Below are positions 16,587-24,947 of a stretch of 35,189 nucleotides of DNA, piece after piece (positions within the stretch are counted from its first letter, which is position 1; each line of letters opens with the position of its first letter). The position numbers and the translations under genes are program-made. The stretch lies in assembly GCA_026128865.1 (NCBI GenBank), contig JAHCJE010000016.1:1-35189 (forward strand). The letters are read 5' to 3'. A model generated the notes under the pieces. It searched no databases and was not told the origin of the DNA. It saw only the letters and a list, made by a program, of their open reading frames with translations. The stretch is from Phycisphaeraceae bacterium. Lineage in GTDB: Bacteria; Planctomycetota; Phycisphaerae; Phycisphaerales; UBA1924.

Positions 16587-18482
16587 TCAGCGCACGGCCT
16601 GCTCGCCGGCGAGGATGCGATCGAGCCAGGCGATGTCCCAGATGCGGTCCGCGATCCGGCGGTAGAGCGCCTGCCGCTCGTCGAGGTCCGCCTTCTTGAA
16701 CTGACCATGCGGCCGGAACGGAAGCTCCTGATCCCGGACGAAACGGACGAATCCGGGGTTGTGCTCGTAGGCCCGAGGATGCAGCGACTTGGCCAGGGCG
16801 TTTTGTCCAAAGTAGTGCTCGAGCTTGTCGGCATAGGGTCGATCCCCGTAGGAGGCGTTGAACGATTTGGGGAGCAGCAGGAGGCCGCCAAACCGGTTGC
16901 GGTAGTCTTCGAAGTCGGTCTTGTGCTGGAACTCGTCGCGGAAATCCTCCGGGTGGTTCGGCCAGATGTGCTCGACCTCGAAGCCCTTCTTGCCGCGAAG
17001 GGTGATGTACTCCGCGTAGCGAGACTGGCCGCCGCCGCTCACCTCGATGTAGTCCGCCATGCGAGCCAGGAGCCGCTTGATCGGCTTGTGGCTCCACTGG
17101 TTCAGGTAGAACCCATCGAACCCCGTGAGCCTCTCGGGCTGCTCTTCGAGCCGCTTGCGCAACGCCGCGGCGATCTCCTTCGGGCTGCCGCCCCGGATGT
17201 CGCGCACGACGGTAAAGACGTTGTACTGCAGCGAGTTGTAGTCGCAGTTACGGAAGTTGCACAGGCGACGCGAGAGATAGATGTCGGCGTACTTGGCAAC
17301 CAGCCGCATTTTCAGCCGGATGACCTCGTCCGAATCGCTCCGGACCAGAGGGGCCAGAAGGAGCGTCGGTTGATGCGTGAACTGATGGGTGGCGTTATGG
17401 TAGACGTTTTCCAGCCCGGGCGTTGGCTGCATCTCCGCTCGGCGGATGACCATGTACCACTTCGCGTAGAAGGCCATCTCCGCCGTAATGAAATCCCGGT
17501 ACGCGGGCGAGTGCGGCTGGCTGTTCTTCGCCAGGCCAACACGGTCTGCCTGCTCTCGCACCCAGCGGTGGAACTCCGTGCCGATCCGGTCCCACGCCTC
17601 GGGCCGGGCATCCTTCTTGCGGATGCGGATACTGTCGGCGTACTGGCTGCGGAGCCATGCCTTGAAGAAGTCGGAGTCGTACTCCTGGTTGTCGGGCGCC
17701 AGTGCCCGCATCTCGGCGAGCATCCGCTTCCACTCGGCGCTTGCAGCGTCGCGGGAACGGGTATCCGTGATGTTCGCCAGCAGGTACCCCTTGAGCATGT
17801 CCGTCGGCGACAGCGACAGGCCGCGGTCGTTCATGGTCTCGAAGATCGTATAGGCGACATCGTCGGAGTAGGCGGTGATCTCGACCAGGTGAACGTTCTT
17901 GGTGAGCCAATCCACGAGGTATGGAAGGGCGGCATCATCGATCTCGTCGGGCCAGAGCTCCTCAATCTCGTTGTACCGGGCCACAATGTTTCTCGATGAC
18001 TCGGGCAGATCCTCGTCGTCGATGTCGGTTCCGTCGAACAACGCCTGCATGATGGCCCGCCGCTCCGGCACATCGACGTTGAACGACTTCTCGCCGTACT
18101 CCTCTGAGTAGATCATCTCCCCGACGCTGTTCTGCTGCTTTGCGGCCTGCTGCCGCTTCATCAAGAACAGCAGGAGGAGCGTGAGGGTCGTGAGGCGTTG
18201 CTGCCCATCAATTATGTAGTCGCGTCCATCCTTCTGGCTGACGATGATCGAGCCAAGGAAGTAGCGGTCGTACCCGGCGACGGCGCGGCGCTCGTGGCCT
18301 GGCTCGTAGCTGCGGAAGAAGACGTCGGTGAGGTCGCTGACCAGTTCCTCCAGCTGCTTGGTCTGCCACTTGTACTCGCGCTGGTAGTAGTCGATGTAGA
18401 ACTTCCGGCCGAACAGGATCTCGCGGAGCGTCTTGCCCTTGCCGTCGATGCTCTTCCGCTGGATGGATTGGTCATTGCTCAT
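16587..18482 (-). CDS. DUF262-DUF1524 protein (GmrSD-like restriction family)
   Basis: 631 residues. The N-terminal DUF262 domain has 'YYQREYKW', a ParB-like nucleotide motif 'DGQQRLTT', and 'FETMNDRGLSLSPTDMLKGYLL'. The C-terminal DUF1524 domain has the HNH-type nuclease signature: 'FEVEHIWPNHPE', then 'NRFGGLLLLPKSFNASYGDRPYADKL'. Proteins with this pair include the type IV modification-dependent enzyme GmrSD, which uses NTP hydrolysis and cuts modified phage DNA. The start ATG at 18482 follows from the domain start; the longer frame to 18629 would overlap the divergent hsdR. It is divergent from the type I RM operon with a 146-base gap likely carrying both promoters. Whether it restricts modified DNA here is inference. 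Confidence 0.85.
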   Translation of the reverse strand: MSNDQSIQRKSIDGKGKTLREILFGRKFYIDYYQREYKWQTKQLEELVSDLTDVFFRSYEPGHERRAVAGYDRYFLGSIIVSQKDGRDYIIDGQQRLTTLTLLLLFLMKRQQAAKQQNSVGEMIYSEEYGEKSFNVDVPERRAIMQALFDGTDIDDEDLPESSRNIVARYNEIEELWPDEIDDAALPYLVDWLTKNVHLVEITAYSDDVAYTIFETMNDRGLSLSPTDMLKGYLLANITDTRSRDAASAEWKRMLAEMRALAPDNQEYDSDFFKAWLRSQYADSIRIRKKDARPEAWDRIGTEFHRWVREQADRVGLAKNSQPHSPAYRDFITAEMAFYAKWYMVIRRAEMQPTPGLENVYHNATHQFTHQPTLLLAPLVRSDSDEVIRLKMRLVAKYADIYLSRRLCNFRNCDYNSLQYNVFTVVRDIRGGSPKEIAAALRKRLEEQPERLTGFDGFYLNQWSHKPIKRLLARMADYIEVSGGGQSRYAEYITLRGKKGFEVEHIWPNHPEDFRDEFQHKTDFEDYRNRFGGLLLLPKSFNASYGDRPYADKLEHYFGQNALAKSLHPRAYEHNPGFVRFVRDQELPFRPHGQFKKADLDERQALYRRIADRIWDIAWLDRILAGEQAVR

Positions 18483-18628
18483 CAGGTATCCCAGACAGAT
18501 GGCGGAAAGGGGGCCAGGGAGCCGCAGGCATCCATCGAAGGCGGATGGTACAGGACCCCGGCCTCCTGGGCAGGAAGGGCCATGAACCCGTACCATGTCG
18601 TTTCCCGGATAGCCAGCAACCCTTCCCA

Positions 18629-21007
18629 ATGCCGAACGAAGCCGACACCTGCCGCAAGTACGTCGTCCCCAAGCTTCAAACGGCTGGGTGGGACACGGAA
18701 CCGCACAGGCTGAACGAGCAGGTCACGTTCACCGACGGGCGCATCATCGTCGCGGGCCGTCGCGGACGCCGGCGGCCGGGCAAGCGAGCCGATTACCTGC
18801 TCCGGTATCGCACCGACGTGTCGATCGGAGTGGTCGAGGCAAAGGCAAGCTATGCCACGCCGGGGCAGGGTTTGCAGCAGGCCAAGGAGTATGCCGAGAT
18901 TCTCGGTCTCAAGTTCGCTTTCGCCACCAATGGACACGGAATCCTCGAGTTCGACTTCATCACCGGTCTCGAGCGCGAGATCGAGACGTTTCCAACGCCG
19001 GATGAGCTTTGGCAGCGGCTGACCGCTGGGGAGCAGCTCACGCCCGAAGCCGCTGCTCGAATTCTGACCCCTGCGAATCGCGTCAGCGGTCGTGTACCGC
19101 GCTACTACCAGGAGATCGCCATCAACCGGGCGATCCAGGGCGCCGTGCAGGGTCGGGATCGGATGCTTTTGACGATGGCAACCGGCACCGGCAAGACGGT
19201 CGTCGCCTTTCAGATCTGTTGGAAACTGTGGTCGTCGCGGTGGAACCGGACGGGCGATTTCCGCCGCCCGCGAATGCTGTTCTTGGCCGACCGCAGCGTG
19301 CTCGTCGACGATCCAATGGGCAAGGACTTTGCCCCGTTCGGCGACGCACGATGGAAGATCGAGAACGGTGAGGCGAGCCAAGGGCGCGAGATGTACTTCG
19401 CGCTCTATCAGGCTATCGCGGAGGACGAGCGACGCATCGGGCTCTACAAGTCCTACCCCCCCGACTTCTTCGACGTCATCGTGGTAGACGAGTGCCATCG
19501 CGGTAGCGCCGACGCGAATGGTAGTTGGCGCGAGATCCTGGAGCACTTCAGCGGCGCCTGCCAGATCGGAATGACCGCGACGCCCCGTCGCGATGACAAC
19601 GCTGACACATACGACTACTTCGGCGATCCTATTTATACCTACAGCCTCCGCCAGGGCATCGAGGACGGCTTCCTCGCGCCCTACCGCGTCCACCGCGTTG
19701 TGACCACATGGGACGCAGCGGGCTGGCGTCCGTCGCAAGGCGAGCTCGATCGCTTTGGGCGTGAGGTTCCCGACGAGGAGTACCACACCAACGACTTCGA
19801 GCGCCGCGTAGCGCTTCGTGCCCGCACGGAGGCCGTCGCTAAGCACTTGACTGAGTATCTGAAGAAGACGAATCGCTACGCGAAGACCATCGTGTTCTGC
19901 GTGGACCAGAACCACGCGGACGAGATGCGGCGAGCCCTGAACAACGCCAATGCCGACCTCGTGCAGCAGCACCCCGACTACGTGTGCCGGGTCACGTCGG
20001 ACGAGGGCGATACCGGCCGTACGCACCTGAGCAAGTTCCAGGACGTTGAGCGGGCAACGCCGGTGATTCTGACGACCTCTCAAATGTTGACGACAGGCGT
20101 GGATGCGCCGACAGTCCAGAATGTCGTGCTCGTGCGAGTGATCAACTCGATGACAGAGTTCAAACAGATCATCGGTCGCGGAACGCGGGTGCGCGACGAC
20201 CACGACAAGCTGTTCTTCAGCATCCTGGACTACACGGGCTCCGCGACCCGGCTGTTTGCGGACCCTGGGTTTGATGGTGGCCCCGTGGTCGAAACCGAGC
20301 AGGCCATCAACCAGGATGGCGAGCCTACCGAGGAAGAGGTAGTCGTTACCCCTGAGGAGCCGCCACCGGATGACACGATCGTTGACGTGTTCCCGCCCGA
20401 CGTAGACATCGACGGCGATGATGACGGCCCGAAGCGTGAGCGGTACTTTATCGACGGGGGGCAGGTCGAGATTGCAGCCCACCTCGTCTACGAACTCGAT
20501 CCCGACGGCAACCAGCTTCGGGTCGTCCAGTTCACGGACTACACCGCCGACAAGGTTCGAACCCTGTTCCGCTCCGCTGGTGAGCTGCGGGCCGAGTGGG
20601 CCGACCCCGACAAGCGTCGTGAAGTGATCGACAAGCTCGAAGACCGCGGCATCCGCTTCGAGGACCTGGCGGAGTTCGCCAACCAGCCCGACGCGGACCC
20701 GCTGGACCTGCTGTGCTACCTCGCGTTCAACGCCCCTCTGCGCACGCGTCGCGAGCGCGCACGTCGCCTGCGGTCGGAGAAAAAGGACTTCTTCGAGCAA
20801 TACGCCCCCGAGGCGAGGGCGATCCTCGACGAACTGCTGGACAAGTACACTGATCATGGACTCGCTGAGTTCTCGCTGCCCGAAGTGCTCAAGCTCCCGC
20901 CGATCAACGCGCACGGAAACACCCTTCAGATCGCCCGCCTGTTCGGCGGCGAAGACCGGCTCATGGACGCCGTCCGTGAGTTGCAGACCCTTCTCTATGC
21001 CGCGTAG
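18629..21007 (+). CDS. hsdR: Type I restriction enzyme, R subunit
   Basis: 792 residues, EcoEI-type length. It translocates and cleaves DNA in complex with HsdM and HsdS. The N-terminal nuclease has a PD-(D/E)xK-like pattern: Asp55 in 'KRADYLL' and Glu70-Ala-Lys72 in 'GVVEAKA'. The helicase part has Walker A ATGTGKT at 184-190, DECH at 287-290, 'GMTATPRR' as motif III, and 'QIIGRGTRVRDD' as motif VI. The C-terminal acidic linker (around 565-610) precedes a helical domain that would contact HsdM. The start ATG at 18629 is preferred to one at 18545, which lies in the divergent promoter region. It heads an operon of five plus-strand genes. Confidence 0.95.
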   Translation: MPNEADTCRKYVVPKLQTAGWDTEPHRLNEQVTFTDGRIIVAGRRGRRRPGKRADYLLRYRTDVSIGVVEAKASYATPGQGLQQAKEYAEILGLKFAFATNGHGILEFDFITGLEREIETFPTPDELWQRLTAGEQLTPEAAARILTPANRVSGRVPRYYQEIAINRAIQGAVQGRDRMLLTMATGTGKTVVAFQICWKLWSSRWNRTGDFRRPRMLFLADRSVLVDDPMGKDFAPFGDARWKIENGEASQGREMYFALYQAIAEDERRIGLYKSYPPDFFDVIVVDECHRGSADANGSWREILEHFSGACQIGMTATPRRDDNADTYDYFGDPIYTYSLRQGIEDGFLAPYRVHRVVTTWDAAGWRPSQGELDRFGREVPDEEYHTNDFERRVALRARTEAVAKHLTEYLKKTNRYAKTIVFCVDQNHADEMRRALNNANADLVQQHPDYVCRVTSDEGDTGRTHLSKFQDVERATPVILTTSQMLTTGVDAPTVQNVVLVRVINSMTEFKQIIGRGTRVRDDHDKLFFSILDYTGSATRLFADPGFDGGPVVETEQAINQDGEPTEEEVVVTPEEPPPDDTIVDVFPPDVDIDGDDDGPKRERYFIDGGQVEIAAHLVYELDPDGNQLRVVQFTDYTADKVRTLFRSAGELRAEWADPDKRREVIDKLEDRGIRFEDLAEFANQPDADPLDLLCYLAFNAPLRTRRERARRLRSEKKDFFEQYAPEARAILDELLDKYTDHGLAEFSLPEVLKLPPINAHGNTLQIARLFGGEDRLMDAVRELQTLLYAA

Positions 21008-21081
21008 CTGTCCTACAACCCGCCCCTGTCCCTCGTCTCCTCCCCCGCTCCTCCGACCTCACCGATGAACTGAACACCGCG

Positions 21082-23013
21082 ATGGCAAAGAAGACTCGAA
21101 AGCCTGAATCAGCACCTGACGCCAGCGCGAGCGATCCGTCCGCAACGAAACGCGGCCGCAAGCCGAAGACCGCGACGACGCCGCCGACCACAGCCGAGCG
21201 ATTGGGCAGCGTCGTGAAGTCCTGCCGCAAGATCATGCGGAAAGACAAGGGCCTCAACGGTGACCTCGATCGGTTGCCGATGCTCACCTGGATCATGTTC
21301 CTGAAGTTCCTCGACGACATGGAGCAGATCGAAGAATCCGACGCCAAGATGAAGAAGGCGCGGTACCACTCAGCCATCGAGTCTCCATACCGCTGGCGGG
21401 ATTGGGCGGCGAAGGAGAACGGGATCACCGGCCCCGAGCTGCTGTCGTTCATCACGCAGGAGAAGACCAGGCGGCCCGACGGCACAGAGGGACCCGGACT
21501 CCTCAAGTACCTGGGCACGCTCCAGAACGGCAAAGGCAGCCGTCGGCAGGTCATCGGCACGGTGTTCGGCGGCGCGGACGGCACCGGCGGCGGCATCACC
21601 AGCCGGATGCAGTCTGGATACCTCCTCCGCGACGTGATCAATGCCGTCAACTCGATTAACTTCCTGCAGCAGGACGAACTGTTCACGCTTGGTTTCCTGT
21701 ACGAGTCCATGCTGCGGGAGATGCGGGACGCCGCCGGGGACTCCGGCGAGTTCTACACGCCGCGACCCGTCGTGCGGTTCATGGTCGAGGCGGTGGACCC
21801 TCGCCTCGGCGAGGTCGTGCTCGACCCCGCGTGCGGCACCGGTGGGTTCTTGGTCGAGGCATTCAGCCACCTCCAGAAGCAGGCTAAGAGCGTTCAGCAG
21901 CGTGAAACCCTCCAGTCCACGTCGATCCGCGGCGGAGAGCCAAAGTCTCTGCCTTACCTGCTCTGCCAGATGAACCTGTTGCTCCACGGCGTCGAGCGCC
22001 CACAGATCGACCCAGCCAACTCCCTCGACGTGAAGGTCACAGAGCTCGGCGACAGGGACCGCGTTGATGTCATCCTCACCAATCCGCCGTTCGGCGGCGA
22101 AGAGGAACGCGGCATCCTCTCGAACTTCCCTGCGGACATGCAGACGACCGAGACCGCGATGCTGTTCCTGCAGCTCATCATGAGGAAGTTGCGGCGCGCG
22201 CCCAAGCCCGGGCGGGCGGCGGTCATCGTCCCCAACGGCACGCTCTTCGGCGACGGCGTGTGCGCGAAGATCAAGGAAGACCTGATCCTCAACTACAACC
22301 TGCACACGGTGGTGCGTCTGCCGCAGGGTGTCTTTGAGCCGTACACACCCATCCCCACCAACGTGCTCTTCTTCGAGGCGGGGGAGCCGACGCGGACGAT
22401 TTGGTACTACGAGCTCGCGCTGCCCGAGGGCCGCAAGAAGTACACCAAGACGCAGCCCATGCAATTCGAGGAGTTCGCGGCGTGTCTGAAGTGGTTCAAG
22501 CAGGCCAGGCGGACGGAGTCGACCACAGCGGAGAACGGCAAGGGCTGGGCGTGGAAGGTGGACATGGCGGCGAAGGTGGCGGAGGCGAAGAAGAAGGCCG
22601 CTCCGCACTGGAAGGAAGCCGATGCCGCCCGCGAGCGCGCGAGCCTGTGCGAGAAACAGGCCCGCGAGGCGGCGGCCGACGCTGTCGCACTTCGAAAGAC
22701 TGGCGGCGCTTCATCCGCGGTCGATGCACTGTGGGATCGGGAGAAGGCCCTGAAGGACAAGGCCAAGGCCGAACTGGCGACGGCGAAAGCTGAGCAGGAG
22801 GCGGGCGACGCGATCTATTGGCCGATCTTCAACCTGGACATCAAGAACCCGTTCAGCGCGGAGGCGCTGGAGCACCTGCCGCCAGAGACGCTGGCCGACA
22901 GCATCGCGCAGAAGTCCATGCGAATCTCCGCGATCATGGATGAAGTGAAGGGGATTCTCGGTATCTCGTCCGACACTGCTGCTGGCCTCGCGACGGCGGG
23001 GGCGAGTACATGA
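21082..23013 (+). CDS. hsdM: Type I restriction-modification enzyme, M subunit
   Basis: N6-adenine methyltransferase of 643 residues. The SAM motif is DPACGTGGFL around 248-257 and the catalytic motif NPPF is at 334-337. The helical N-terminal domain starts after a Lys/Ala/Pro-rich tail of about 40 residues; 'SGEFYTPRPVV' leads into the catalytic domain. The segment around residues 490-590 is unusually Ala/Lys/Glu-rich and should form coiled coils; it sits between the catalytic core and the C-terminal helices. The stop overlaps the hsdS start (ATGA), so translation is coupled. A 74-base gap separates it from hsdR, with only a weak Shine-Dalgarno. Confidence 0.95.
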   Translation: MAKKTRKPESAPDASASDPSATKRGRKPKTATTPPTTAERLGSVVKSCRKIMRKDKGLNGDLDRLPMLTWIMFLKFLDDMEQIEESDAKMKKARYHSAIESPYRWRDWAAKENGITGPELLSFITQEKTRRPDGTEGPGLLKYLGTLQNGKGSRRQVIGTVFGGADGTGGGITSRMQSGYLLRDVINAVNSINFLQQDELFTLGFLYESMLREMRDAAGDSGEFYTPRPVVRFMVEAVDPRLGEVVLDPACGTGGFLVEAFSHLQKQAKSVQQRETLQSTSIRGGEPKSLPYLLCQMNLLLHGVERPQIDPANSLDVKVTELGDRDRVDVILTNPPFGGEEERGILSNFPADMQTTETAMLFLQLIMRKLRRAPKPGRAAVIVPNGTLFGDGVCAKIKEDLILNYNLHTVVRLPQGVFEPYTPIPTNVLFFEAGEPTRTIWYYELALPEGRKKYTKTQPMQFEEFAACLKWFKQARRTESTTAENGKGWAWKVDMAAKVAEAKKKAAPHWKEADAARERASLCEKQAREAAADAVALRKTGGASSAVDALWDREKALKDKAKAELATAKAEQEAGDAIYWPIFNLDIKNPFSAEALEHLPPETLADSIAQKSMRISAIMDEVKGILGISSDTAAGLATAGAST

Positions 23014-24944
23014 GTGACGCTGGGCCACAGACGCCGCTTGGCGAGTGCATTCGGCATCGCTCCGAGATCATCCGGCTCGATGATCGAGAGACCTACCTGC
23101 GCTGCCGTGTTCAGTTGAACGGCCGTGGCGTCGTTCTGCGCGATCGCGTCCTCGGGGTGGACGTCAAGACGAAGGAGCAACAGGTCTGTCGTGCTGGCGA
23201 GTTGCTGGTAGCCGAGATCGACGCGAAGATGGGCGGCGTCGGGATCGTGCCCGACGACTTGGCAGGCGCGATCGTGAGCAGCCACTACTTTTTGTTTCAA
23301 ATAGATGAGTCGAAGTTGCGGCGCAAGTTTCTGGACTACTACCTGCGCACTCCAGACTTCCAGACGCAGGTGAAGGCACGCGGGTCGACCAACTACTCTG
23401 CGATCAGACCATACCATGTCCTCGCGTACACGATACCGCTGCCGTTGCCCGACGAGCAGGACCGAATCGTGGTGACGCTGGATGCCGCCGCGGCGCGCGT
23501 GGCCGAAGCAACGCGGTTGTGCCGCGAGATCGACGAGGAGGCGGACGCACTCTGCCGATCGATCCTCTCAGATCCGCGACATCCCACCACGCCCACCCCG
23601 ATGCGCGAGCTTGTGACCCTGCGTTCGCCTGACGTTGATGTCAAAGCCGCAGAGTCGTACCACTTCGCGGGCATTTACTGCTTCGGGAAGGGCATGTTTC
23701 GCGGGCAGACGCGGCTCGGTGCGGAGTTCTCATACGACACGCTCTCTCGTGTCCGCGCCGGCGACTTCACCTATCCGAAGTTGATGGCGTGGGAGGGTGC
23801 CCTGTGCGTTATCCCGCCAGAGTGCGATGGCCTCTACGTCTCCACCGAGTATCCGGTGTTCGAGATCAACACGGACCGCGTGCTGCCAGACGTGCTCGAC
23901 GTGTACTTCCGGTCACCCGAAGTCTGGCCAAAGTTGTCCGGGACGAGCAAGGGCACCAACGTCCGGCGTCGCCGTCTGAATCCACAGCAGTTTCTGAACT
24001 ACGTCATGCCGCTGCCCGAGCGGGAGGTCCAGGAGCGTGTGGCGGAAGTGCGGGCGAAACTCACGGGCATCAAGGCTCAGCACCCGGGTCTCGTCACGGA
24101 GCTCGAAGCCCTCATGCCCGCGATCCTCGACCGCGCCTTCAAGGGGGAGTTGGGCGGAGCCGCTCTGTCCGCCGCGTCAGCCCTGTCAGCGGGCACGGCG
24201 CCCATGATCGCTGGCAGGGTCGGTCCGTCTCGTGACGTGGCTGCCCCGTCAGATGGCGCGGTAGCGGAGCACGCGAGCGCGGAATCTGGGAAGGTGCAAA
24301 TGGGAGGTGCTAGCGGCCAGACCTGGAACATCCCCGAGATCGCGGCGATTCAGGCCGAGTTGGTCCGTCGCAATGGCGGCAGCCCCACGCTTGGTCGGAA
24401 GAAGATCTCGAAGGGTGCATATCTCGCAGCCGCCTTGCTGGGCGCGAAGCAGAACCCGCCCCCGCTCCGCAAGGCTGCCGGGCCGTTCAACACTCAAGGG
24501 CAGAACGAAGTTGAGGCGTATGCCACGCAAGCGGGCTGGTTCCGCGACTCCGGGTTGGCATCGGGGCAGCGATCTTCTTCGCGGTATCGCGCCGGCGACC
24601 GCATCACGGAGGCCGCCGCGAAGGCGAAGGGGCTGGTCGCGGCTCGGGCCGTGGAATTCGAGCGGTTTATGAGCATGTTCGTCAACTGGGACTCCGACAC
24701 GGCCGAACTGCACGCGACGGCGCACGCCGCGTGGAATGGTCTGATCGCAGCAGGCAAGCCCGTGACCGAGGCCGCCATCATCGAGACCTTCTTTGAGTGG
24801 AGCGAGGAGAAAGCCAAGTTCAAGGCGGCGCAGATCCGCTCTGCACTGGCGACGCTGAGATCCCTCGGCATGGAACCAGATGGTCGTGGGCCCGTGGTGT
24901 CCGGGGTGGGCGAGTCGAACCTGTTCAGCGGTACGAGTCGATGA
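23010..24944 (+). CDS. hsdS: Type I restriction enzyme S subunit with C-terminal extra domain
   Basis: The specificity subunit recognises a two-part DNA target. Two target-recognition domains are visible: the first in about residues 1-165, ending in 'LPDEQDRIVVTLDAAAARV', the second from about 203 ('MRELVTLRSPDVDVKAAESYHFAGIY') to about 335 ('LNPQQFLNYVMPLP'), each followed by a conserved helix. The usual HsdS end is 'LMPAILDRAFKGEL' near residue 377. Beyond it, a 50-residue Ala/Ser linker leads to about 210 additional residues (from about 431) containing 'GRKKISKGAYLAAALLG' and a helical C-terminal half. That tail is not part of normal HsdS and is vaguely like a Panacea/DUF4065 domain. Starts at ATG 23010, overlapping hsdM by ATGA; the next gene begins three bases after its stop. 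Confidence 0.9.
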   Translation: MSDAGPQTPLGECIRHRSEIIRLDDRETYLRCRVQLNGRGVVLRDRVLGVDVKTKEQQVCRAGELLVAEIDAKMGGVGIVPDDLAGAIVSSHYFLFQIDESKLRRKFLDYYLRTPDFQTQVKARGSTNYSAIRPYHVLAYTIPLPLPDEQDRIVVTLDAAAARVAEATRLCREIDEEADALCRSILSDPRHPTTPTPMRELVTLRSPDVDVKAAESYHFAGIYCFGKGMFRGQTRLGAEFSYDTLSRVRAGDFTYPKLMAWEGALCVIPPECDGLYVSTEYPVFEINTDRVLPDVLDVYFRSPEVWPKLSGTSKGTNVRRRRLNPQQFLNYVMPLPEREVQERVAEVRAKLTGIKAQHPGLVTELEALMPAILDRAFKGELGGAALSAASALSAGTAPMIAGRVGPSRDVAAPSDGAVAEHASAESGKVQMGGASGQTWNIPEIAAIQAELVRRNGGSPTLGRKKISKGAYLAAALLGAKQNPPPLRKAAGPFNTQGQNEVEAYATQAGWFRDSGLASGQRSSSRYRAGDRITEAAAKAKGLVAARAVEFERFMSMFVNWDSDTAELHATAHAAWNGLIAAGKPVTEAAIIETFFEWSEEKAKFKAAQIRSALATLRSLGMEPDGRGPVVSGVGESNLFSGTSR

Positions 24945-24947
24945 ATC

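Noticed and set aside
16333..17097. Minus-strand frame overlapping the 3' part of the DUF262 gene
   Set aside because: Out of frame with the DUF1524 domain and low in recognisable structure.
18482..20914. 810-codon minus-strand frame across hsdR
   Set aside because: Antisense shadow of a gene with complete helicase motifs; no recognisable protein features.
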